Below are positions 9,462 to 19,888 of a stretch of DNA of 64,000 bases, piece after piece. Numbering within the stretch: the first letter of the stretch is position 1; each line of letters starts with the position of its first letter. Position numbers and translations under genes: made by a program. The notes below the pieces were generated by a model. It did no database searches, was not told where the DNA came from, and worked only from the letters and a program-made list of their open reading frames with translations. Source of the DNA: Donghicola mangrovi (GTDB taxonomy: Bacteria > Pseudomonadota > Alphaproteobacteria > Rhodobacterales > Rhodobacteraceae); contig NZ_JABCJE010000002.1 in the NCBI RefSeq assembly GCF_013377535.1, positions 248,001 through 312,000 on the forward strand, written 5' to 3'.

Positions 9462-10255
9462 CTGATTTTCCTGACATCGTGATACAGCTGATTGCACTGC
9501 ACCCGCAGGGCTTGCGCGTGTTTTTCTGCCGTTGCGATGCTGCAATGCAGCCCGGCAAGGATACCCCATACTTTAGATTGTTATGCACTTGAATCGGTTC
9601 ATGATTCGGAGTTCGGCGGGGCAGGGTGCGTTAAGAAACTCCGTTATTGCGGAAAATCTTCCACTAAATTCTGGTCACTTCCATACTTACGAATGTGCCC
9701 GCTCGTGTGGTAAAGGATAGGTGCCTAAGATTTTCACAAAAAAACTAAATTCATCCGAAACAAGAAACGATCACGTTTTGATGATATCAAGTGATCTTTG
9801 GAAAAATCCTTAAAAAATTGGGTAAAAGCCTCTCTTTGCAGTTTCTGCGCGTGCATCATTGGATCAAAGTGAGAAACAAAGACATGCCAATTTCCCAATT
9901 AAGGCGAAAAAAAGGCAGGTTTAAGGCCGAAAAAAGGGGTGTGGTCGCTAACCATTTCGAATTTTCTCTTTGTCTTAAGGATGTGGTGCATGTATCCAAA
10001 GGGAGTGCCCATCTGGGGGGATGGCGCTTTTGACTGAGTAGCATCGCGATTTCGCCACAATTGGCGGAGCCCGGGATGTGGAAGGCGTAAAGATTTCGGC
10101 ATCTGCCCAACGTGTACGGGTAACGCAAACCAACAGGTTTCTGCGGTCGGTTTCTCTCACCCTTCTGAAAGTCGAAAGCATCATCGTGGTTCGGTCGAAC
10201 CTCTGTGGGCTCTTGTTGACGCTACGGTGCGCTGCGCCGGACAGGAGTAAGAGAG
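9462..10255. other. Gene-free upstream region of the RTX-Hint gene
   Basis: This 0.8 kb stretch is AT-richer than its surroundings, with several A- and T-runs, and has no ORF with both a ribosome site and a recognisable product. ORFs of 80-90 codons occur on both strands here but overlap one another and have odd composition. It contains the palindrome at 9769-9796 and ends with the AGGAG of the RTX-Hint gene. It may be a long regulatory region or the remnant of a tRNA-adjacent insertion. Confidence 0.5.
9769..9796. promoter_or_regulatory. Extended palindrome, possible operator
   Basis: GATCAC and GTGATC form the outer arms and TTGAT and ATCAA the inner arms, with a three-base GTT offset on the left. 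It lies about 460 bases upstream of the RTX-Hint start. The symmetry suggests a dimeric regulator site. No specific family is recognised. Confidence 0.4.
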
Positions 10256-13200
10256 ATGACGTATTATTGCTACGGTTCGTGGATGGACTGGTTCAAAAGC
10301 CACAGCACCACTACCGCTGAGTGCGATACCGGTTATGCCAACGCCGACACCAACACCTCCGGTCTGATCGGTCTGTGGGACTTCCTCAAGGGGACCGAAT
10401 ACAAAGACACCGCGCTGGACGACGGGATTGCCAATGATGGCATCAAGTTCGGCAATGCGTGTGTGTCGGACGGCAAGCTGCTGCTTGATGGCAACGGCGA
10501 CTACATGACCATTGGCGGCAATGACAACGCGTTCGATCTGCAGCAGGGCACGATCGAAATGCAGTTCACCCAGAAGTGCGCGACCGGCAACGACACGCTG
10601 ATCAGCCGTGGTGAAGTCAACGATTACAATGCCGAGGGCTACTTCGAGATTAGCGTCAGCGAAGATGGCCGCGTGTACATGTACCACGTGGACGACGGCA
10701 AAATCGCCTACCTGTCCACTGAAAAATGCTTCTTCAACGAAGGCGATACCCTGAACGTGTCCTACTCCTGGGATGCGGACACCGGCGGCTCCTTCACCGT
10801 TCAGAACCTGACCCAGTGCTCGGAAGTCACTCTGGGCCACAACATCACCGGTCTGGACATGGACATCGGCGACAACGACGGCGAAAGCTGGACCGTTGGT
10901 GCCCGCGAAGTCGATGACACCGATGGTTGCTATGACCAGTACTTCCAGGGTTCGATCGACTATGTGGCCGTGTTCAACAACGCGAACCCCGCAGGCGACG
11001 GCTATGTCGAAGGGTCGTCGGGCAATGACCTGATCGACACCGACTACATCGGTGACCCCGAAGGCGACATGATCGACAACGAGGACGCGATCCTCGCGAA
11101 CAGCGACCTGAACGACGATATCGTTCTGGCTGGCGCCGGTAATGACACCGTGAAGGCCGGCGAAGGCAACGACATCATCTACGGCGACAGCAAGCAGGGC
11201 GCGGGCGAAGCCTCGCCGGTTACCATCTCGATCGACAGCGCGTCGGCGGGTATGGCCAGCAAGATCTACGCCTACACCATCGACCCCGAGACCGGCAAAA
11301 TCTCGAACGTGATGCTGCTGGAAGACGACGCCCGTGACGGCGTTGGCAAAACCTATGAATACAACGTGGCTCAGGGCGGTGTGGTTGGCGTTGGTATCGT
11401 CAACGATCAAGGCCAGTTCCTGTCCTCGGGTTACGGCGACAACGTCGGCCTGAACAGCGACGGTCTGGTCCACACCAAAGGTCTGGGTCAGGTTGACGAT
11501 AGCACCGTCAAGATCGGCTTCGAAGACTGGGCTTGCCTCGGTGACAAGGACTTCAACGACGTCACCCTGACCATTGATCTGGGGACCTCTGGCGCGACCT
11601 TCGACAACGCACACTACACCACGTCTTCCTCGGTTGGCTCGGCCATCGTGACCGAAGGCGCTGGCGACGACCTGCTTTACGGCGAAGAGGGTGACGACAC
11701 CATCTACGGCGAAGGCGGTAACGACACCATCGACGGCGGTATCGGCGACGACAGCATCGATGCAGGCGAAGGCACTGACTCGGTTCTGGGTGGCGACGGT
11801 AACGACACCATCATCTATGGCGGCGGCAACGACACCATCGACGGTGGCGCAGGCAACGACTACATCGACGACGGCTACGGCGTTATCAAAGACGGCGCGA
11901 ACCTGATCCACGGCGGCGACGGCAACGACACCGTTTACTCGGGCAACTCGAACGACACCGTTTACGGTGACGCGGGCAATGACGAGCTGCACGCCGAAGG
12001 TGGCAACGACACCATCGACGGTGGCGCGGGCGCAGACCTGATCTTCGGCGACGACGGTGATGACAGCATCAAAGGCGGCGCAGACAACGACACCATCCAC
12101 GGTGGCGAAGGCAACGACAGCGCGGTTGGCGACACCGGCAACGACACCATTCTGGGTGAGGGTGGCAACGACACCCTGCGCGGCGAAGAAGGCAACGACT
12201 ACGTTGACGGCGGCGCTGGCAACGACAGCGTTTCGGGCGGCGCTGGCGACGACACCGTTCTGGGTGGCGACGGCGACGATCTGGTGCGCGGCGGTTCGGG
12301 CAATGACTCGATGTCGGGCGGCAAGGGCAACGACTACATCGACTCCGGTTCGGGCGATGACAGCGTTGACGGCGGCGAAGGTCACGACACCATCGTCAGC
12401 TACAACGGTGCAGACACCATCTATGGCGGCGCAGGCAACGACAGCATCGACTCTTCGTGGGGCGACGCGAATGCTCTGCCCGATCTGGGCTACCCCGGCC
12501 TGTTCCCCGCGGACAGCGACACCGAGAACGACCGCGACTACGTTGATGCCGGCGAAGGCAACAACTGGGTTTCGACTGGCGACGACCGCGACACCATCAT
12601 CTCTGGTTCGGGCAACGACACCATCGATGGCGGCATCGACAACGACTCGATCTCCTCGGGTGCAGGCAATGACTTCATCGTCGGCGGCGAAGGCTCGGAC
12701 ACCATTCTGGCGGGCGACGGCAACGACACCGTTTACGCTGGCTTTGGCCCCGGCACCGATGACGCGCTGAACGTTCCCGATGGTCAGGATCTGGTTGAAA
12801 ACAACGGCCGCGATTACGTGGATGCGGGCGCAGGTGACGACCTTGTCTATGGTTCGGATGACGCGGACACCATTCTGGGTGGTTCGGGCAACGACACCAT
12901 CGACGGTGGCATCGACGCCGACTCGATCCTGGGTGGCTCGGGCGACGACGTCATCACTCTGGGTCTGAAGAACGACGCGCATGCTGACTACGCTTCGGGC
13001 GGCGATGACCGTGATTACTTCACAGGCGTCGGCGCAGGCGACACCGTAGACGGTGGCACCGGCGGCAACGACTACGATACTCTGGACCTGACCGGTCTGG
13101 GTAAGTGGCAGTACAGCAACGTTACCACCGACGCGGATGGCGACTCGAGCAGCGGTTCGATCAACTTCCTCGACAGCCTTGGCAACGTCACCGGCACTCT

Positions 13201-13813
13201 GAAGTTCAACGAGATCGAGAAGATCATCCCCTGCTTCACCCCCGGTACCGTGATCGCGACCCCCATGGGCGAGCGTCTGGTCGAGGAACTGCAGGCTGGT
13301 GACCGGATCATCACCCGTGACAACGGCATCCAGCGCATCCGCTGGGTCGGCACCAAGAACGTGACCTCGCTGGATCTGCAGCGCGCACCCCACCTGCGTC
13401 CGATCATGATCAAGGCGGGTGCTCTGGGTAACGGTCTGCCGGAAACCGACATCATGGTGAGCCCGAACCACCGGATGCTGATCGCGAACGAGAAGACCTC
13501 GCTCTACTTCGAAGAGCCCGAAGTGCTGGCCGCTGCAAAGCACCTGATCGGCACCCCCGGCATCTACGAAGTGAACGTGCCCTCGACCACCTACATCCAC
13601 TTCATGTTCGACCGCCACGAGGTCGTTCTGTCGAATGGTTGCTGGTCGGAAAGCTTCCAGCCCGGCGATTACTCGCTGAAAGGAATCGGTGCAGAACAGC
13701 GTAACGAGATCTTCGAACTGTTCCCCGAACTGAAGAACCAGAAGGGTCTGGAGAGCTTTGAAGCAGCGCGTCGCTCGCTCAAGAAGCACGAAGCCAAGCT
13801 TTTGGTCCACTAA
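10256..13813 (+). CDS. Large secreted LamG / RTX-repeat / Hint-domain protein
   Basis: The 1185-residue protein has no N-terminal signal, as expected for type I secretion. Domains in order: a LamG/concanavalin-like lectin domain (about 30-240), short RTX units (285-312), a DUF4114-like domain (about 320-445; GFEDWACLGDKDFNDV), an extended array of GGxGxDxI calcium-binding nonapeptides (about 460-945), then a Hint domain (about 990-1135). The Hint part begins IPCFTPGT with Cys993, has the histidine motif SPNHRML, and ends near HEVVLSNGCWSES. Hint domains cleave by an N-S acyl shift; no C-terminal splice Asn-Cys is present, so cleavage without splicing is the likely outcome. AGGAG lies 8 bases before ATG. 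Probably an extracellular adhesin or matrix protein. Confidence 0.88.
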   Translation: MTYYCYGSWMDWFKSHSTTTAECDTGYANADTNTSGLIGLWDFLKGTEYKDTALDDGIANDGIKFGNACVSDGKLLLDGNGDYMTIGGNDNAFDLQQGTIEMQFTQKCATGNDTLISRGEVNDYNAEGYFEISVSEDGRVYMYHVDDGKIAYLSTEKCFFNEGDTLNVSYSWDADTGGSFTVQNLTQCSEVTLGHNITGLDMDIGDNDGESWTVGAREVDDTDGCYDQYFQGSIDYVAVFNNANPAGDGYVEGSSGNDLIDTDYIGDPEGDMIDNEDAILANSDLNDDIVLAGAGNDTVKAGEGNDIIYGDSKQGAGEASPVTISIDSASAGMASKIYAYTIDPETGKISNVMLLEDDARDGVGKTYEYNVAQGGVVGVGIVNDQGQFLSSGYGDNVGLNSDGLVHTKGLGQVDDSTVKIGFEDWACLGDKDFNDVTLTIDLGTSGATFDNAHYTTSSSVGSAIVTEGAGDDLLYGEEGDDTIYGEGGNDTIDGGIGDDSIDAGEGTDSVLGGDGNDTIIYGGGNDTIDGGAGNDYIDDGYGVIKDGANLIHGGDGNDTVYSGNSNDTVYGDAGNDELHAEGGNDTIDGGAGADLIFGDDGDDSIKGGADNDTIHGGEGNDSAVGDTGNDTILGEGGNDTLRGEEGNDYVDGGAGNDSVSGGAGDDTVLGGDGDDLVRGGSGNDSMSGGKGNDYIDSGSGDDSVDGGEGHDTIVSYNGADTIYGGAGNDSIDSSWGDANALPDLGYPGLFPADSDTENDRDYVDAGEGNNWVSTGDDRDTIISGSGNDTIDGGIDNDSISSGAGNDFIVGGEGSDTILAGDGNDTVYAGFGPGTDDALNVPDGQDLVENNGRDYVDAGAGDDLVYGSDDADTILGGSGNDTIDGGIDADSILGGSGDDVITLGLKNDAHADYASGGDDRDYFTGVGAGDTVDGGTGGNDYDTLDLTGLGKWQYSNVTTDADGDSSSGSINFLDSLGNVTGTLKFNEIEKIIPCFTPGTVIATPMGERLVEELQAGDRIITRDNGIQRIRWVGTKNVTSLDLQRAPHLRPIMIKAGALGNGLPETDIMVSPNHRMLIANEKTSLYFEEPEVLAAAKHLIGTPGIYEVNVPSTTYIHFMFDRHEVVLSNGCWSESFQPGDYSLKGIGAEQRNEIFELFPELKNQKGLESFEAARRSLKKHEAKLLVH
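11640..13075 (+). repeat. RTX calcium-binding nonapeptide repeat array
   Basis: Tandem coding repeats of the form GG-x-G-N-D-x-I/L dominate this stretch; at DNA level GGCAACGACACCATC and variants recur many times. Such arrays bind Ca2+ outside the cell and fold as beta-rolls. Two non-repetitive interruptions occur, around 12460-12530 and 12750-12800. The high internal identity makes copy-number change by recombination plausible. Confidence 0.9.
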
Positions 13814-13840
13814 AGCCAAGTTGAGAATAGACTTAAGACA

Positions 13841-13869
13841 GCGGGCGGTATCCTAGGGATGCCGTCCGT
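13841..13869 (+). terminator. Intrinsic terminator of the RTX-Hint gene
   Basis: A stem of about 13 pairs (CGGGCGGTATCC with GGATGCCGTCCG, some G-T) lies 27 bases after the stop and is followed by TAACTTTATT. It separates the two Hint genes into distinct transcription units. Confidence 0.7.
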
Positions 13870-13996
13870 TAACTTTATTAGTAAGAAATACTCACATAAC
13901 CGCCTGCAACAAACCCAATTTGTGCCCTAATTTAGGGTGACAACTTTTGAATATGTGGGGCAGGTGCCCCGGCGTTCATGGCAGTGTGTGAGGCTT

Positions 13997-14707
13997 ATGG
14001 AGAGCAGGGAAACAAACGTGGTTCACGTCGGCGCAACCAAACGCAGGTTTGGTGCAGGCGGGCCGTTGCCGGAGCTTCCGGTATACGGGGACGAACCGTC
14101 CTTTGCTTCGCCGTTCAGTGTGCCTTGCTTTACCCCCGGTACCCGTATCGCCACCCGTCAGGGCCCTATCGCGGTCGAAGACCTGCGTACAGGGGATCTG
14201 CTTCTGACCCGGGACAACGGCTTCTGTCCGGTGCTCTGGGTCGGGCGCAGCCATTACCGTCTGGCGCAGTCTATGGGCGGTGCGCGCCTTCAGCCCGTGA
14301 TGATCAAGGCCGGTGCCTTTGGTGAGGGGGTTCCCCAGTCCGATCTGCTGATTTCGCCCGACCATCAGATGCTGCTGACCCGCCGCCTGATGCCCCGCGC
14401 GCTGCCTTGCAACGAGCTGCTGGTGCCTGCGCGCCACCTGCTGTCCCAAGCGGGTGTGGTCGTTGCCCCTCAGCGCGAGGTCGAGTTTGTGCACGTTCTG
14501 ATGGAGCGTCACGAAATCCTGCTGGCCGATGGCGCATGGACCGAAAGCTACCGACCGGATTCCTCTGTGGTCCGGTCGCTGCCCAATGATGTGCGTGTAG
14601 ATCTGCTGGCCAGCCTAGGCGGCCGTGACCCGATGCGCGGCCCCGTGTTCGAGGCTGCTCGTCAGTCCGCTGGCCCCGAGGCTTTGTCCCCCGAAGCGGA
14701 CAGATAA
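13997..14707 (+). CDS. Stand-alone Hint-domain protein
   Basis: The protein has about 236 residues and is almost wholly one Hint_2-type domain: VPCFTPGTRIATRQGPI, then SPDHQMLLTRRL, then HEILLADGAWTESYRP. These parallel the Hint part of the upstream RTX protein motif by motif. It has no RTX repeats and no signal peptide. The start is uncertain: GTG at 13937, ATG at 13997 and GTG at 14018 (AGGG 8 bases upstream) are in frame; 13997 is used here. Its 3' end overlaps the oppositely directed nucleotidyltransferase gene by 46 bases. It may be a processing relative or a decayed paralogue of the big protein. Confidence 0.8.
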   Translation: MESRETNVVHVGATKRRFGAGGPLPELPVYGDEPSFASPFSVPCFTPGTRIATRQGPIAVEDLRTGDLLLTRDNGFCPVLWVGRSHYRLAQSMGGARLQPVMIKAGAFGEGVPQSDLLISPDHQMLLTRRLMPRALPCNELLVPARHLLSQAGVVVAPQREVEFVHVLMERHEILLADGAWTESYRPDSSVVRSLPNDVRVDLLASLGGRDPMRGPVFEAARQSAGPEALSPEADR

Positions 14708-15285
14708 GCCGCCCAATCCTCTGGCGTATCCAAATCCAGCGTCGCCCCGTGGCCGGTCAGGTCGTGGGGTTTCAGTCGTGATGCGTTCGCCTTGATAACC
14801 GATCTGGCGCCATCGTCTCCGGTCAGTGCGGTTAGCGCAGGGAACAGGTCCTGTGGGAAAATCACCGGATGCCCCCAAGTGCCGCTGGCATCGCGCGCGC
14901 GCCAGATTGCCTTGGGATCAGCGCGGTGCAGCGCCACGAACTGCGCCAAATGATCGGCGGTCAGGTCCGGCATGTCTGACGGCAAAACGATCGCGCCGGT
15001 CACACGGTCGGGCAGGGCGCGGATACCGGCGGCGATGGAATGCCCCATCCCCAAGGCGGCGTCATGAACAGTGATCAGGGACAGGTCCAACCCCTGCAAT
15101 GCCTGCGCGCGGGCGGGCCGATCTGGGGGCAGCGCCACCGCCACCGGCAAACCACATGTCAACGCCCGCTCTGCGATTACCCGCAGGCAAGGCACCCCGC
15201 CCACAGGCATCAACAGCTTGTCGCCCCCGCGCATACGCGAGGACGCTCCGGCAGCTAGGATCAGGATGGCGGGCGCGGGTGTCAT
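14662..15285 (-). CDS. MobA-like nucleotidyltransferase (molybdenum cofactor cytidylyl/guanylyltransferase type)
   Basis: The 207-residue Rossmann-like enzyme has the NTP-transferase signature ILAAGASSRMRGGDKLLMPV at its N-terminus and the metal-binding region VLPSDMPDL near residue 100. This subfamily (MocA/MobA-like) transfers CMP or GMP to molybdopterin; some relatives act on other substrates. The ATG at 15285 gives the motif its usual distance from the N-terminus; longer in-frame starts would add an Ala/Gly-rich extension. No molybdoenzyme is nearby, so the exact substrate is open. It lies 37 bases downstream of mnmA on the same strand. Confidence 0.8.
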   Translation of the reverse strand: MTPAPAILILAAGASSRMRGGDKLLMPVGGVPCLRVIAERALTCGLPVAVALPPDRPARAQALQGLDLSLITVHDAALGMGHSIAAGIRALPDRVTGAIVLPSDMPDLTADHLAQFVALHRADPKAIWRARDASGTWGHPVIFPQDLFPALTALTGDDGARSVIKANASRLKPHDLTGHGATLDLDTPEDWAAYLSASGDKASGPAD

Positions 15286-15322
15286 GCCTGACTGTACCGC
15301 GCCATGCGCCCCGAGCAAGCGG

Positions 15323-16468
15323 TCAGTACCCGCGCCAAATCCAGCCGCCACCCAGGATGCGGGTGCTGGTCGGGTCGTAGAACACACAGGCCTGACCGGG
15401 GCTCACACCCTCTTCTGCGGTCAGGAGTTCGACCTCTGCCTCGGTCTCGGAGATCGGGCGCAGGATCGCGGGGCGCGGCGGGCGGGTGCTGCGGACTTTG
15501 ACGGCGATCTCGCGCTCGGCCATGTCGGTAAAGGGGCCATCCCCCAACCAGTTGATTTCGCGCACGGGAACGGTGCGGGTGGCCAGAAGTTCCTTTGGGC
15601 CGACGATCACCTGCTTGTTGTCCACGTCCAGCTTGACCACATAGAGCGGCTCGGACAGGCCGCCGATCCCCAGACCACGGCGCTGGCCGATGGTGTAGTG
15701 GATTACGCCGTTATGCTCGCCCAAGACGCGGCCATCCGCATGAACGATCTGGCCGGGCTCTGCCGCACCGGGGCGCAGCTTTTCGATGACGCTGGCGTAG
15801 TTGCCGTTCGGAACGAAACAAATGTCCTGACTGTCGGGCTTGTCCGCCACGCTCAGGCCGTATTTCGCGGCCAACTCGCGCGTTGCTGCCTTGGAGGGCA
15901 GATGCCCCAGGGGGAAGCGCAGATAGGACAGCTGCTCGGGCGTGGTCGAGAACAAGAAGTAGCTCTGGTCACGGTTCGCATCGGCGGCGCAGTGCAGCTC
16001 TGGCCCGTGATCGCCCATCTTGCGCTGGATATAATGGCCGGTCGCCATGCAGTCAGCGTCCAGATCCCGCGCGGTTTGCAGCAGGTCTTTGAATTTCACA
16101 CGCTCGTTGCAGCGGATGCAGGGCACGGGGGTCGCGCCGGCCAGATAGCTGTCCGCGAACTCGTCAATCACCGCATCCTTAAAAATGTTCTCATAATCCA
16201 GAACATAGTGGGGGAAGCCCATCTGCTCGGCCACGCGGCGCGCATCGTGGATGTCGATGCCTGCGCAGCACGCGCCTTTTTTGGCCAGCGCCGCGCCGTG
16301 GTCATAGAGCTGCAAGGTCACGCCAACGACGTCATAGCCTTCTTCAGCAAGCTGTGCGGCCACGACCGAGCTGTCCACGCCGCCCGACATCGCCACGACC
16401 ACGCGGGTCTCGGACGGGGGCTTGGGGAAACCAAGGGAATTGAGCGGGGTGCCGTTGTCCAGCGCCAT
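15323..16468 (-). CDS. mnmA: tRNA-specific 2-thiouridylase MnmA
   Basis: MnmA activates U34 of Lys, Glu and Gln tRNAs with ATP and installs sulfur, giving s2U. The 381-residue protein shows the PP-loop [15 protein letters not shown], the nucleophile region [13 protein letters not shown] and the second catalytic cysteine in [11 protein letters not shown]. The C-terminal beta-barrel is complete. AGGAG lies 7 bases upstream of the ATG. The MobA-like gene follows it and is probably cotranscribed. Confidence 0.96.
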   Translation of the reverse strand: MALDNGTPLNSLGFPKPPSETRVVVAMSGGVDSSVVAAQLAEEGYDVVGVTLQLYDHGAALAKKGACCAGIDIHDARRVAEQMGFPHYVLDYENIFKDAVIDEFADSYLAGATPVPCIRCNERVKFKDLLQTARDLDADCMATGHYIQRKMGDHGPELHCAADANRDQSYFLFSTTPEQLSYLRFPLGHLPSKAATRELAAKYGLSVADKPDSQDICFVPNGNYASVIEKLRPGAAEPGQIVHADGRVLGEHNGVIHYTIGQRRGLGIGGLSEPLYVVKLDVDNKQVIVGPKELLATRTVPVREINWLGDGPFTDMAEREIAVKVRSTRPPRPAILRPISETEAEVELLTAEEGVSPGQACVFYDPTSTRILGGGWIWRGY

Positions 16469-16601
16469 GGGCTTTCTCCTGCGGGTTGGAACCTGCGGAA
16501 TATATGAAAATCCTCGGTACTCTCAAGAGCCGGTTTCAGAACCTGTTAAGTCCCATGCCCGATTTTCCCTGTGTGGGAACCAGAGAAAGGGGACTTAAAC
16601 G

Positions 16602-16904
16602 ATGTTTCTCAAGAAAGTAGAGGGCGTGCGCACCATCGCGCTGCCCGATGGCCGGGTTTTGTCGCATTCGGACCTGCCGCCCGAAAATATCAGGCGCTGG
16701 GTCGCCTCGCGCAAGGAAGTTGTGGTGCTGGCCGTGCGCCACGGGCTGCTGAGTCGTAAATCTGCGTTAGAGAAGTATGATTTGTCCGACGAAGAGTTCG
16801 CGTGCTGGGAAAATGCATTAAATGACCACGGATCAAAGGGTTTGAAGGTCACGTTGATACAAAATTATAGACAACCTAGGGGAGATAGTGAAAGAAATGC
16901 TTAA
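16602..16904 (+). CDS. sciP: CtrA inhibitor SciP (DUF1153)
   Basis: The 100-residue protein matches SciP/DUF1153: LPDGRVLSHSDLPP near the N-terminus, then the helix-turn-helix segment RWVASRKEVVVLAVRHGLLS and YDLSDEEFACWENAL. In Caulobacter SciP binds CtrA at promoters and blocks its activity in swarmer cells. A GGGG ribosome site lies about 9 bases before ATG. It sits 70 bases upstream of ctrA on the same strand, which strongly supports both identifications and implies joint control of the cell-cycle or motility regulon. Confidence 0.92.
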   Translation: MFLKKVEGVRTIALPDGRVLSHSDLPPENIRRWVASRKEVVVLAVRHGLLSRKSALEKYDLSDEEFACWENALNDHGSKGLKVTLIQNYRQPRGDSERNA

Positions 16905-16907
16905 TTA

Positions 16908-16922
16908 GTAACGTGCAGTTAA
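16908..16922 (+). promoter_or_regulatory. Near-consensus CtrA box upstream of ctrA
   Basis: GTAA-N7-TTAAC differs by one base from the CtrA consensus TTAA-N7-TTAA. It lies about 52 bases before the ctrA start, in the short sciP-ctrA gap, a position suited to autoregulation. One mismatch in an AT-rich gap keeps confidence low. Confidence 0.4.
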
Positions 16923-16974
16923 CCAAAGGTCGGCAGTCTGTACGCAATCGGTTCAAGAGTTTGGGAATCTTAAA

Positions 16975-17694
16975 ATGCGTATTTTGCTTATTGAGGACGA
17001 TCCGGCGACGACGAAAAGCATCGAGCTGATGCTGGGTCATGCCAACCTGAATGTTTACGCGACCTCTTTCGGTGAAGAAGGCGTGGAGCTGGCCAAGCTG
17101 TACGATTACGATTTGATCCTTCTGGATTTGTCGCTGCCTGACATGAGCGGTCACGAAGTGCTGCGTCAGATCCGTCTGGCGCGGGTTGAAACGCCCGCGC
17201 TGATCCTTTCGGGGTCCGATGATACGGAAAGCAAGCTGAAGGGCTTTGGGTTTGGTGCGGATGATTATCTGACCAAGCCGTTCCACCGCGATGAACTGGT
17301 GGCCCGTATCCATGCGATCATCCGCCGCTCCAAGGGCCATTCCCAGTCGGTCATCCGCACTGGCCGGATCAACGTGAACCTAGATGCGAAAACCGTGGAC
17401 GTTGAGGGCGAGCCCGTGCACTTGACCGGCAAGGAATACCAGATGCTGGAGTTGCTGAGCCTGCGCAAAGGGACCACGTTGACCAAAGAGATGTTCCTGA
17501 ACCATCTTTACGGCGGCATGGACGAGCCCGAATTGAAGATCATCGACGTTTTCATCTGCAAGCTCCGGAAAAAACTGGCAAAAGCGACGGGCGGCGAAAC
17601 CCATATCGAAACGGTCTGGGGCCGTGGCTATGTGATGCGCGACCCTTCGGATATGGCGGGAACTTCGCGCGGATCGTCGGCCCTTAGCGCCTGA
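16975..17694 (+). CDS. ctrA: Cell-cycle response regulator CtrA
   Basis: An OmpR/PhoB-type response regulator of 239 residues. The receiver has the acidic pocket IEDDP, phospho-acceptor D51 in [15 protein letters not shown], and the conserved lysine in [12 protein letters not shown]. The winged-helix DNA domain (about 125-230) has the very conserved CtrA stretch [20 protein letters not shown] and [10 protein letters not shown]. In Caulobacter CtrA controls replication and division; in Rhodobacterales it chiefly drives motility, gene transfer agents and related traits. The adjacency of sciP makes the orthology strong. Confidence 0.97.
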   Translation: MRILLIEDDPATTKSIELMLGHANLNVYATSFGEEGVELAKLYDYDLILLDLSLPDMSGHEVLRQIRLARVETPALILSGSDDTESKLKGFGFGADDYLTKPFHRDELVARIHAIIRRSKGHSQSVIRTGRINVNLDAKTVDVEGEPVHLTGKEYQMLELLSLRKGTTLTKEMFLNHLYGGMDEPELKIIDVFICKLRKKLAKATGGETHIETVWGRGYVMRDPSDMAGTSRGSSALSA

Positions 17695-17745
17695 GCATCT
17701 GGACGGCGGGGGCGCTGCGCCCTAAACCAAGGGCAAACAGATTAG

Positions 17746-19887
<2,142 letters not shown>

Positions 19888-19888
19888 C

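Noticed and set aside
9791-10128. ORFs of 80-90 codons on both strands before the RTX-Hint gene
   Set aside because: They overlap each other, start at weak codons without ribosome sites and show no recognisable composition.
10181-13819. A 1212-codon open frame on the minus strand opposite the RTX-Hint gene
   Set aside because: It mirrors the RTX repeats (runs of Val/Ala/Asp read from the complementary codons), has no ribosome site, and the plus strand gives clear domains. Long antisense frames are expected opposite GC-rich genes with strong codon bias.
15071-16507. A 478-codon open frame opposite mnmA and the MobA-like gene
   Set aside because: Spans two real genes and their gap on the other strand, with shadow-type composition.
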